This document shows, piece by piece, positions 56,084-64,000 of a DNA stretch of 64,000 bases. The notes under the pieces are model-generated. The model made no database searches, was not told where the DNA came from, and was given only the letters and a program-made list of their open reading frames with translations. Both the position numbers and the translations under genes were made by a program. Position 1 is the stretch's first letter. Every line of letters starts with the position of its first letter. Origin of the DNA: Poecilobothrus nobilitatus (Eukaryota > Arthropoda > Insecta > Diptera > Dolichopodidae); NCBI GenBank assembly GCA_947095535.1, contig OX352772.1:146310177-146374176 (forward strand). The letters are read 5' to 3'.

Positions 56084-57288
56084 ATGATTGAATGTATGAA
56101 ATCAGAGCTTGATATTTTTAAAACACAGCCTATTCAGTCAAATATTTTACGATCTGAAAACGTTTCCTATAACCCTATTGCTTCTTTAGATAATCCATCT
56201 GTCATAGAATTTGTTTCACTAGGGCACGGTGATACATATAGAGACTTGTCTTCGACATATCTAAAATTAAAAGGTCAAATTTAAAAAAAATATGGAACAA
56301 TGTTCAACTAAATGGAAAGAATATATCTCCATCAGATGGCAACTATCATTACAGAGCTTATATTGAATCATTGTTAAATTATGGTACGGATGCCGCTACA
56401 ACGCATTTGGAGTGTGGTGGATGGATGTTAGATAAGCCAAATATAGCAAAAACAGATAATAGTGGTTCAAAAGAACGTCAAAAATTATACCAAAATAGCA
56501 ATGTAGTGGAACTTATGGGGAACTACATTTAGATATGTTTAACCAACCTACACTTCTCATAAACAATGTCGATGTTCGAGTTATCCTAACATTAGAAAAA
56601 CCAGATTTTTACCTCTTTGCAGATGATAATGATGAATCTCAACTGAAAATTCTAGAAGCCACTTTATTTATCAGACTTGTAACAATTAATCCTAGTGTGC
56701 TATTAGTACATAATGCTGTATTGGAAAAAACTAATGCCAAATGCAATACGGGTAGAGGTAAAAACTTTTACCATTCCACAGAATAGTTCATCAATATCAC
56801 TTGATAATGTTTTTATTGGACAGTTGCCAAACACAATCATTTTTTGCATGACAGAAAATACAGGTTACTCTGGAAAAAGGTCAAAAAACCCATACAATTT
56901 TATACATTTTGATATTTCACAATTTGTGTTAAACGTAAATTGTGTTCAAATACCTAATTCAGCAATTGAAACCAGTTTTTCAGATGAAAATAATTGCTGT
57001 ACAAGAGCATAAAGTACACTTTTTTTAGGAACTGGAATTTACCATAATGATAAAGGTCACCAGATAACAAAAACCATGTTTAGTAATGGGTTTTTCATTC
57101 TAGCTTTTGATTTAACTCCAGATGCATCAGAAAATGAAGTGTGTCAAGGTCTACTAAATCAAGGTACAGTTAGAATTGAGGCAAGGCTATCAAAACCACT
57201 TACATCTACACTGACTGCTATTGTTTATGGAGAATTTGATGCAAGTTTACAAATTGATAAAAACCGAAATATATTCTCAAACCTATAA
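56084..57288 (+). pseudogene. Polinton major capsid protein (double jelly-roll), copy 1
   Basis: The N-terminus (MIECMKSELDIFKTQPIQSN, then DNPSVIEFVSLGHGDTYRDL) is the conserved beginning of the Polinton/adintovirus hexon-like major capsid protein. The frame is broken near 56280. Later parts are readable in three frames: ISPSDGNYHYRAYIES near 56325, the 56535-56786 frame (FNQPTLLINNVDVRVIL), then 56713-57012 (KNPYNFIHFDISQFVLNV), and 57076-57288. Total length, about 400 codons, matches the family. It would form the icosahedral shell. At least three phase changes and several stops. Confidence 0.8.
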
Positions 57289-57325
57289 ATAGCATACATA
57301 AAAGTAAATTTGAATATTTGACAAA

Positions 57326-57658
57326 ATGTCACTGTCTTGTGCACTTCTGGATGTAACATTTTGCAGTGATGATAATAATACCTTGTTTGCGAAAGATATT
57401 TGTATAGTTGGTTTTAAAGAACCTTGTAAAAAGTTTGTAAAAGAACTCAAGTATAAATTTCCAACTAGGAATTTTATAAATGATAATTTTGATAATTACT
57501 CTTTTGGAACTGTGTACAACGATAAAATAAATAAAGAGCTCTGTCAAATACTAGAAAAATTTGATGTTATTATAACAAATAAAAAAATCAAAAAAGAGTT
57601 TTTATCTAATAATATTAAAGAAACAACTAAAGTATATGACTTGAGTCAATTTGATTGA
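57326..57658 (+). CDS. Unassigned 110-residue Polinton ORF
   Basis: An intact frame between the major capsid and the protease, starting MSLSCALLDVTFCSDDNNTL. It is acidic to neutral, with DICIVGFKEPCKKFVKELKY and several Lys-rich helices; no signal peptide or membrane span. The opening (L-D-V-x-F, then V-x-F-K-E) faintly recalls the leftward gene at 61304 (VDLQFL...LKELAIL), so the two may share a fold. Its stop overlaps the next start (TGATG). Position suggests co-expression with capsid genes. Function unknown. Confidence 0.55.
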   Translation: MSLSCALLDVTFCSDDNNTLFAKDICIVGFKEPCKKFVKELKYKFPTRNFINDNFDNYSFGTVYNDKINKELCQILEKFDVIITNKKIKKEFLSNNIKETTKVYDLSQFD

Positions 57659-57831
57659 TGAATACCCTAGAGATAAGTGACGTATTAAGAAGTAACAAAC
57701 ACACACGTAAATTTTTTAAAGGAGTTTTTGCTCTGGATCAACTCCCCAGAATAATTGAAAAACAAACTTTTTTAATTGTAAACACTGATAACAAAATTTT
57801 TAAAAAAAATTTAATAAAGGAAATCAACTAG
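57658..57831 (+). pseudogene. Adenain-like cysteine protease, N-terminal fragment (copy 1)
   Basis: 57 codons. The sequence ISDVLRSNKHTRKFFKGVFA, then DQLPRIIEKQTFLIVNTD, is the start of the adenovirus-type (C5) maturation protease of Polintons. The catalytic His-Trp pair should follow the NTD; instead the frame changes to Lys/Asn-rich residues and stops. The rest of the domain, including catalytic Cys, is absent. It would process capsid precursors. Loss is probably by deletion at about 57790. Confidence 0.7.
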
Positions 57832-57856
57832 AAAACGATAAGTATATTTTAAGTAC

Positions 57857-57919
57857 CTTTCATGTATTTGGAAAATATAACTCAACTCACCTTTCAATGT
57901 ATTTGGAAAATATAACTCA
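57857..57919. repeat. Two direct copies of a ~29-bp unit
   Basis: ACCTTTC then ATGTATTTGGAAAATATAA and CTCA occurs at about 57856-57885 and again at 57890-57919. It lies just after the truncated protease, near the presumed deletion. Confidence 0.85.
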
Positions 57920-57990
57920 TTACAAATTTGTGTTCCTAAAACGTATAAATAATAAAAATAATATAAACAGGTTTTAGTAAAATTAAAGGT

Positions 57991-58549
57991 ATGGAAGCAC
58001 CAGGTCAGAACACAAATTTATTGCTAAGTTACACATATTTTCTCAATAAGAGTCATACATTAAAAATTGCTGTTGGATTTGACTGTGAGTCATTTGAAGC
58101 CTCAAGTATAATTCACCGTATTGGTAAAAAGTCAATTCTCTTAAAATATCATGAATGGAATAAATTTTATTACGAATTTAACAAAAAACTCGATAAGCTG
58201 ATAATAAAAGATATAAAACAGAACTTTCATCATGGGCTAAAATCAGCGAACAGGCAAAGTATAAGTATTAACAAAGAAGAAGCAGAGCAATTTTACAATT
58301 TAAGCGATTTTCTTCACGCAGTGATGACCTATTATAAATCTGCTGAAATGTAAAAGACTATGTTCGGGAATATCTAAATTTATGTGTCGAACAACAAGTA
58401 TTTAGGTTAGAAAGAGAAATGTATGTACCAATACAACGTTTTAATGCACAATGTAATTATTCAAGGTTATTTTTTGAAATTCCTGTAATTTTAAAGGAAC
58501 AAATCTGTAATATACTACATAAAACAAACAAAATAAATCACAACAAATA
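57991..58549 (+). pseudogene. Unassigned Polinton ORF, 120 codons plus read-on
   Basis: Starts MEAPGQNTNLLLSYTYFLNK and stops with TAA at 58351-58353; the following ~65 codons in related phase (YVREYLNLCVEQQVF, then PIQRFNAQCNYSRLFF) look like the same protein's end, to 58549. It has a FEASSIIHRIGKKSILLKYH and EWNKFYYEF block that resembles short uncharacterised ORFs beside capsid genes in insect Polintons. Function unknown. Ends in a convergent arrangement with the minus-strand acidic ORF. Confidence 0.5.
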
Positions 58550-58641
58550 ATATAAAAATTTTTATTTTTTATTTATATGTTTTAGATAGATTTGTTTTAG
58601 ATATGTTCAAATATTTTTCTGTACACCTTTCATTAGATTAT

Positions 58642-58938
58642 TTAGTTAAAATTATTTAGGATTATTAAATCATTGAAATAATCAAAATCTCCCTGCTGAT
58701 TAATTATGTCCCAAATATCATTAAATGGAACTACTTCCTCATCTTCCTCAATTTTTTCTTCCACTTCTTCTTCTTCGTCTTCTAATTCAACTATCTGGAA
58801 CGGTGGTATAAATTCCTCAGTTTCTGCTAAATCTTCGTCGTCCATGGTGGACGTAATTTCATTTTCTTGTATCTGACCTTGTGTATTTACATCATCTACA
58901 GTTTCTTTAAATGGAAATAATGTGGAATCAGGCAGCAT
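58642..58938 (-). CDS. Acidic 98-residue ORF of unknown function
   Basis: Intact minus-strand frame starting MLPDSTLFPFKETVDDVNTQ. The centre is a run of Glu/Asp (ELEDEEEEVEEKIEEDEE), the C-terminus has DIWDIINQQGDFDYFND. No Cys, no membrane span. It is the only leftward gene in the right half of copy 1, convergent to 57991-58549 and divergent from the integrase. Strong negative charge could mimic DNA or bind a basic partner, but this is only composition-based. Confidence 0.45.
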   Translation of the reverse strand: MLPDSTLFPFKETVDDVNTQGQIQENEITSTMDDEDLAETEEFIPPFQIVELEDEEEEVEEKIEEDEEVVPFNDIWDIINQQGDFDYFNDLIILNNFN

Positions 58939-59131
58939 TTCAGTGAGTTGTTGAGCAGTCAGAATGGAAATGAATTAAAGTTATATACTCATGTAGAAAA
59001 GTTATATACTCATGTAGAAAAGTATAAAAGCAAATTAAACTCAATTAGATGATTAGTTTAAACTATGCTTTAGTCTATCATTTTATGTATAATAATTATT
59101 ATAACATTACCTTTAACATTTTTAAAACAAA

Positions 59132-60078
59132 ATGTCAAGAGCTCAAATAGTGACTGAGCTTCATAGACTGGCAAGACGTAAATTTCTTAGAAGAAAATTC
59201 TAACAGAAAGGTCTAAATGACACGTGGCAAATCGATTTAGTCGAAATGATGCCTTATGGAAAATTTAATAATGGTTATAAATATATGCTGACGGTCAATG
59301 ATACTTTTCCAAATATGCCTATGCTGAACCTGTGAAAACAAAAAATGCTGAAAATGTTTTAAATGCCTTCAAAACAATTATTATTAGAGCTAAAGTTATA
59401 CCAAAAAATATTCACTCTGATCAAGGCAAGGAATTTTTTAATTTACAATTTCAAAATTATATGAAAGAAAAATCATTCAATCATTATCACATATTTAGCG
59501 AATTAAAAGCATCAATTGTTGAACGATTTAACCGTACATTAAAAAATTCTATGTGGAAAAAATTTAGTTTAAACGGGAATTGTAAATGGTTACCTATTGT
59601 ACAATCATTAATAAAAGAATATAATTCAACAAAACATAGCACAACAAAACTTCCTCCTGAAAAAATTACAAAGAAAAACGAAAAAAATATACTGCGGAAT
59701 GTATATACTGAGACTAAAATTTTTCAAAAAAGTAAATATAAAACTGGAAATTTTGTAAGAATAAGTAAATATAAAGGTCATTTCGAAAAAGGTTATCAAC
59801 CGAATTGGTCAACTGAAGTATTTAAGATTGATAAAATAAATAATACTTATCCTGTTACATATCAATTATCGGACTATACTGATACGCCAATTTCTGGGGA
59901 TTTTTATCAAGCTGAGCTTACACCTGTAAAATACCAAGATACTTATCTTGAGGAAAAAATTCTGAAAAAGCAAGAAAATAGAGTTTTTGTTAAATGGCTA
60001 GGTTTTGATGACACACATAATACTTGGATAAATTCAACAGTAAGTAACCCTGCACTTTGGGATGGGAAAAAAATTTGA
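59132..60078 (+). pseudogene. Polinton retroviral-type integrase with chromodomain (copy 1)
   Basis: The N-terminal start (MSRAQIVTELHRLARRKFLR) is cut by TAA at 59201-59203. In other frames follow TWQIDLVEMMPYGKF (first catalytic Asp) and GYKYMLTVND. From 59332 the frame is open for 248 codons: IHSDQGKEF (second Asp), ASIVERFNRTLK (catalytic Glu), EYNSTKHSTTKLPPE, and an SH3-like segment. A C-terminal chromodomain follows (YLEEKILKKQENRVFVKWLG, DTHNTW). It would insert the element into DNA, the chromodomain guiding it to chromatin. Its stop lies directly before the copy 2 boundary. Confidence 0.88.
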
Positions 60079-60082
60079 CCCA

Positions 60083-61048
60083 TATCGCACGACATGTTGA
60101 CCTACATTTTGATTTATGGGTTTAATGTAGGTTATGCTTGGTTAGTAGGTCAATAACTTGTTTTGATCGTTTTGGTTTAGGTTTTAAGTTAAGTTGGATG
60201 TGTGGGTTGTTAATTTATAAGTTCCAAATAGTTTTGTAATAGGAAGTGAAGGTTGTTGATATTGTGTAAGTTTGCAGACAGGGTTAATGAACTGAACAAT
60301 TGATTTTATGTATCTTGATTACTATAAGTGAAAAAATTGTTTTGGTTTAGATTTTAAGTTAAGTTGTATGTGTGGGTTGTTAACTTATAAGTTCCAAATG
60401 GTTTTATAGTAGGAAGTAGGTATAGTAGGACAATTTAAAGTAGGGTCGGCCCTTAATAAACAAAATTGTATAACTGAAGTTTAAATACTAGGCGCACATA
60501 TAAAAGTAGTAAGAAAATTTCTTATATGAAAATAAAAAACAGAAAAAATTTTTTTATTTTTAAATCTACAGCGCATCTTTAAAATTGAAAAGAAAAAGTG
60601 TAATCCTGTTTGTGTTTTCTTTTTTTTTTTTGTTAGCATAAAGAAAAAAAATTAAAGTAAGATATAGATTGTTTTTTGCTTACATAAAAATGTGATCTCT
60701 TCTGGATAGAAGAATTTATAGAAGAAAAGAGAAAACAAAAGTCATTAATTAGCTGACTGCATGTCGTGTAAGTTTTTTTTTATTTTTTAATTAAAAATGT
60801 TCAGAAAATAAGAATAAAAAGAAAACAAACAGCAAATCAAAAATATGGAACTGATTAAACTAAAGATATACTCTTTACTCTTGATATGCATTTATGTTTA
60901 TGTTTATTTTTTTGTTTTTGTATAGATTAAAAAATAATTCAAAGATAGGTTAAATGATAGGTTAATTAATGGTATCTATTTTAAAAACATAAGATAAAAA
61001 TAAAAGACATTTATTTTTTTATGTTTAAATTCTTTTATTATTATATTT
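60083..61048. repeat. Polinton copy 2 left end, diverged tandem repeats and AT-rich leader
   Basis: About two copies of a unit with TGTGGGTTGTTAA(T/C)TTATAAG, TAATAGGAAGTGAAGG-like and AATGAACTGAACAA at 60170-60430, related to the ~114-bp units of copy 1. 60440-61048 is AT-rich and non-coding. Confidence 0.7.
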
Positions 61049-61276
61049 TTATTTAATTCTAAGTTTTAACATTTTTTTACGATGATCAGATGTTAAAATT
61101 GCAGAAATAGTGAGACTAACTTTTTCTATACGTCTTTGAAATCTACTTGTATCACGTGCGTATTCTTTCCAATGACTTTTCCTTGCTGATCTGTAAGCAT
61201 ACTCCCATCCATGCATAACGTGAATTTCTTGTTTAATATTGAAATGAACTTTTTTTGTTTTGTTATTTAAATTCAT
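61049..61276 (-). CDS. Polinton small helical ORF (copy 2), intact
   Basis: 75 codons, basic: MNLNNKTKKVHFNIKQEIHV, then MHGWEYAYRSARKSHWKEYA, RDTSRFQRRIEKVSLTIS and ILTSDHRKKMLKLRIK. The pattern W-x-x-A-Y-x-x-A-R-K, R-F-x-x-R-I and H-R-K recurs, as I recall, in small proteins at the ends of insect Polintons. It is predicted all-helical, without a membrane span. It follows the leftward 163-codon gene by ~28 bases, so both are probably on one transcript. Function unknown. Confidence 0.55.
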   Translation of the reverse strand: MNLNNKTKKVHFNIKQEIHVMHGWEYAYRSARKSHWKEYARDTSRFQRRIEKVSLTISAILTSDHRKKMLKLRIK

Positions 61277-61303
61277 ATCGTGCAGGTATGAAAATTGAAA
61301 GTC

Positions 61304-61795
61304 TTAATCTAACATTTTTTCCTTTAAAAGATACATATATACATTATAACAATTTTTAACAGCACATCTGAAATTGTTGTTTGATAAGTGTATAGGACAA
61401 TTTGATTTAAAGTTATCCATCTTTTGCAATGACGGCAAGTTTCTGCTTAGATCTTCTATTTTAACACTGTCAATGTACTTTTGAAGAAAAAGTTTTTTTT
61501 GTTCTCCTTTAACATAAATTTTTTCAGCTGACTCTAAATAGTGTTTTAATATACATTTTACATCTAAATATTCAACTAAACCGTTATTCCATTTAAGTCC
61601 ATTTATTTTACTTTTGCAATACTGGTTATTATATTTCATATCCTGACTAAGTTCTTTTGCGGGGTACGGTGCTTTGAAGTGATACACAGTTGGAATTAAA
61701 CTTCCTTTTTCAAGTATGGCTAACTCTTTTAGGAAATATTGCTTTTCATTTCCTTGTAAAAATTGTAGGTCAACTATGAGAACTTGTTTAACCAT
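61304..61795 (-). CDS. Polinton leftward conserved protein (copy 2), intact
   Basis: 163 codons. Start MVKQVLIVDLQFLQGNEKQY, then FLKELAILEKGSLIPTVYHF and KAPYPAKELS, a central INGLKWNNGLVEY, then IYVKGEQKKLFLQKYID, and a C-terminal CPIHLSNNNFRCAVKNCYNV. I recognise this arrangement as an uncharacterised family seen in insect Polintons and other insect genomic copies. The D-x-Q strand followed by K-E-L-A and Y-V-K-G resembles the layout of a DEDD exonuclease with substituted acidic sites, but that is weak. The final Cys/His residues could bind zinc. Intact here, broken in copy 1. Divergent from the ATPase, 119 bases apart. Confidence 0.6.
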   Translation of the reverse strand: MVKQVLIVDLQFLQGNEKQYFLKELAILEKGSLIPTVYHFKAPYPAKELSQDMKYNNQYCKSKINGLKWNNGLVEYLDVKCILKHYLESAEKIYVKGEQKKLFLQKYIDSVKIEDLSRNLPSLQKMDNFKSNCPIHLSNNNFRCAVKNCYNVYMYLLKEKMLD

Positions 61796-61871
61796 GTCGA
61801 AGGTTTATGGAAGAATGTTCCATAGAATAACTAAATTACATTTATATTCACTTCGGGAAAAGAGCTTTTCG

Positions 61872-61879
61872 TATAAATA
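61872..61879 (+). promoter_or_regulatory. Candidate TATA box upstream of ATPase (copy 2)
   Basis: TATAAATA in the 119-base gap between the divergent leftward gene and the ATPase ATG at 61915; conserved in copy 1 at 53029-53036 while flanking bases vary. Confidence 0.35.
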
Positions 61880-61914
61880 TAGGTTAACAGAGTTAGTTTT
61901 TAACTAATACAATT

Positions 61915-62589
61915 ATGCTGTTTCACCCCTTTACTATGATGGTGGCTGGTCCATCATGCTGTGGCAAAACCACTTTTATTCATATTTTAATAAAATATAA
62001 AAAAGAAAATATACAACCACATATCAATAGAATAATTTGGTGTAATCCAGACAAAAATGCCGTTCCAAAATATGTCAAAGATATGGAATATAGTAACACT
62101 ATTCCATATTTTAATGATAATCAAAAACCTTTGTTAGTTATTATCGATGATATGATGTTAAATTCTCATGATAAGTATGTATGTGATTTCTTTACTAGAG
62201 GATCACATCATAGAAATTTATCTGTAATATTTGTAACACAAAATGTTTTTCACCAGGGTAAATTTTCAAGAGATATTTCACTCAACTGTAAATATTTAGT
62301 ACTTTTCAAAAATCCAAGAGATAAATCGCAGATATTACCTCTAGCTCGCCAAATATATCCCAATCAAATTAAAGCATTTGCAAAAGTATATAATGATGTG
62401 ACGTCAGTCCCATATGGCTATATATTAATAGATCTTACTCAAGACGTTAATGATATATTTTGATTAAGAAGTGATATATTTCGGACAGGTTTGTGTTATT
62501 GTACGAGAGAGCAATTAGAACAATTTGGGGAGGAATATAAAACGTTTGAAGACCAATCGACATATATTGCACCTATTAAAAACCTCTAA
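61915..62589 (+). pseudogene. Polinton packaging ATPase (copy 2), one nonsense codon
   Basis: 224 codons from ATG 61915 to TAA 62587-62589, with a single TGA at 62461-62463 (CGA in copy 1). Walker A GPSCCGKT at residues 12-19, Walker B LLVIIDDM at 73-80, VIFVTQN at 104-110. The real C-terminus (KTFEDQSTYIAPIKNL) is kept here and lost in copy 1. Apart from the stop, the catalytic motifs are intact. Confidence 0.9.
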
Positions 62590-62863
62590 ACCAAAATTCC
62601 AGATAGTAATTATAAAACACTGTGACCCTGAAGTAATAAAAACATTTTGCGAAATCTCTTTAAATATTTTAAAAGGTAATTGTAATCTGAGTAAAAAAGC
62701 AACAACCCAATTACGAAAGTATAAAAAAGAATTAAGATCACTTATTTGCCGGAAAAAATCTATAAAAAGAAAGCAAAAGAAAAATTATTATTCAACGTGG
62801 TGGATTTTTACCTACACTTCTTGGTGCAATACTATCAGGGATAATCGGAAATTTTATAAAATG
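62540..62863 (+). pseudogene. Polinton minor-capsid-like basic protein (copy 2)
   Basis: Overlaps the ATPase end in another phase (HILHLLKTSKPKFQIV onward). Almost base-identical to copy 1 from here to 62863, including the phase break before the hydrophobic Gly-rich tail. No ATG is seen at the expected start. The shared defect indicates duplication after inactivation. Confidence 0.6.
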
Positions 62864-63407
62864 AATAATACAACATTTAATAACAAAACAAAACAAAAAA
62901 CGAGAACTTCCTAGAAATAAAGAGGAAAGAGTAAAAATTACGGAAACAAAAGGTACTCAAACTCGTGCAAAACCAATGTATATAGATGTGGAAACTCAAT
63001 CGCATTTTCCTGAATATAAGAATGTTGGAATACAAGTTGTTCCTGAAGAAGAAGAAGTATATGAAAAAGAAGCTGATGGCGAAGTATTGAAATTGATGGT
63101 TGATGAAATTCAGGAAAATGTTTTAACAAAAGCATTGTCAGCTGCTTCAGTTGGAGAACGTCTTAGAAAAAGAAAATCAATTAGAAATCAAAATGTACAA
63201 ATTTTTGAAACTGATACAGGAGATATTATAACTGTTCCTTTAGATAGTCCAAGCCCACCAACGAAAAAAGAAAAAACTATAAATAGCAAAGAGTTGAATA
63301 ATTCGTCAAGACGTGTTTTAAGGTCAGCAGTAGGTAATACTCAAACAGAACTTAATTTTCCAATTCGTAAGAATAAATCCGCAAGCTCATGGACAACATA
63401 CAAGTAA
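62861..63407 (+). pseudogene. Polinton EKW-LY gene (copy 2), internal deletion
   Basis: Starts as in copy 1 (MNNTTFN) but ~165 bases, encoding the coiled N-terminal part and the E-K-W-x-L-Y block, are deleted. The frame stops at 62911-62913. The acidic and Ser/Arg-rich remainder is open from 62976 to 63407 and differs from copy 1 by a few residues. Confidence 0.65.
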
Positions 63408-64000
63408 ATGATGAATTTTATGTCACTTTACTCAGTGATTCATCTATGAACTATTATCCAGAAAATTCATTAACATCTTTTACAAATAAAATGAATAAAT
63501 ACATGTGTGATTCAAGGTGGAAAGTCGGTATTTCAGAAATGTATGTTAATGATTTCGTTCCAAATATGTATGGTGAAGAATGGGACTCAAATATTTATTA
63601 AAGGTATACAGAAAGATATGATAGGAGTTGGAACATCATATATTCCATACATAGAAAATAAAATGATATGCGACTGGAAAATTTTTCTACTACCAACACT
63701 AATTCAAAATATACGCCCACTTAATAGGTTTACAAGAAAAGAAGTTGAACGACAGTTGATCTGGGGAATTTTTAATTTTATAAACGATGAAGTTCATTGT
63801 ACACAACCAACAAAAGCTGAGGAGATGCCTACAAATTTGAGTTACACCACAATATGTGTTACTAAGCCTAAAATAGATATAAAAATAAGAGCAAATTACG
63901 CTTATACCCTCGTAGGACTTTTGACAACATGTTTCAATCAAGTATCTTTTAAAGTTACAGATTTTAAAAAATATAAATCACGTGTAATAGAAGCTTTTAA
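63389..64000 (+). pseudogene. Polinton penton-like minor capsid protein (copy 2), partial
   Basis: Starts overlapping the previous gene as in copy 1. The N-terminal 70 codons (63389-63601) include EEWDSN where copy 1 has a TGA, but a TAA ends the frame at 63599-63601. The following part (KDMIGVGTSYIPYIE onward) is readable to the window edge in a related phase. The remainder lies outside. Confidence 0.75.

Larger units (their letters stand above)
51190..60080 (+). mobile_element. Polinton/Maverick (adintovirus-like) element, copy 1, without PolB
   Basis: A large DNA transposon/virus-like element. Left tandem-repeat zone, two leftward genes, then packaging ATPase, minor-capsid-like genes, penton-like gene, major capsid, adenain start, unassigned genes and chromodomain integrase. 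This gene set defines Polintons. A DNA polymerase B gene (normally over 3 kb) is not present anywhere between the boundaries. Nearly every gene has stops or frameshifts. The left boundary (CCATATCGCAC) recurs at 60083, where copy 2 begins in the same orientation. Confidence 0.88.
60080..64000 (+). mobile_element. Polinton copy 2 (left part), continues past window
   Basis: Head-to-tail repeat of 51190-~56000. It has the same boundary sequence (CCATATCGCAC, then TTTAATGTAGGTTAT), diverged terminal repeats, the two leftward genes, ATPase, minor-capsid-like gene, EKW-LY gene and penton-like gene. Several genes are better preserved than in copy 1. The window ends inside the penton-like gene. Confidence 0.9.

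Overview
The window looks like an AT-rich, gene-poor piece of an insect nuclear genome, made almost entirely of decayed mobile DNA. I found no host protein-coding gene and nothing bacterial. A fly (Diptera) is the best guess. Two clues support it: an errantivirus whose primer site matches the 3' end of tRNA-Ser (TGGCGCAGTCGG), as in the 17.6/297 group, and two copies of a ~1 kb repeat with the CGATGTCCGTC(G/C)GTCCGTC-type core common in fly genomes. The species cannot be read from the sequence.

Layout. 1-4470: a Ty1/copia element (minus strand) running off the left edge, inserted beside a ~1 kb ATT triplet tract (4471-5462). 6400-7100: 3' end of a non-LTR element. 7140-8660: gutted Ty3/gypsy element. 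9135-9878: an intact zinc-finger/coiled-coil ORF of unknown ownership. 10802-11780: fly-type repeat. 11925-13010: Merlin-like (IS1595/ISXO2-type) transposase split by a 648-bp foldback-like insert. 13615-13899: tRNA-derived SINE. 15205-23704: an errantivirus with two similar LTRs but broken gag, pol and env.

23995-51201 is a macro-duplication. A composite block of errantivirus-like gag/protease, a CR1-like LINE and a mag-like gypsy element occurs at 25806-33750 and again at 43031-51201. A partial third copy lies at 36245-37930. Pieces of one Jockey-type LINE (ORF1 start or middle) separate the blocks. At equivalent junctions one unit carries the fly-type repeat (35195-36242) and the other an I-clade LINE with endonuclease, RT and RNase H (38590-43030).

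51190-64000 holds the most unusual content: two Polinton/Maverick (adintovirus-like) elements head to tail. The first (about 51190-60080) has a packaging ATPase, minor-capsid-like genes, a double-jelly-roll major capsid gene, the start of an adenain-type protease, several unassigned ORFs and a chromodomain integrase, but no family-B DNA polymerase. The second (60080 to the window edge) repeats the same order. Both are pseudogenised and share some frame breaks, so the array probably grew by DNA duplication after the virus-like genes had begun to decay.

All coordinates for broken genes are approximate at their ends. Family calls rest on motifs read by eye; no database search was run.
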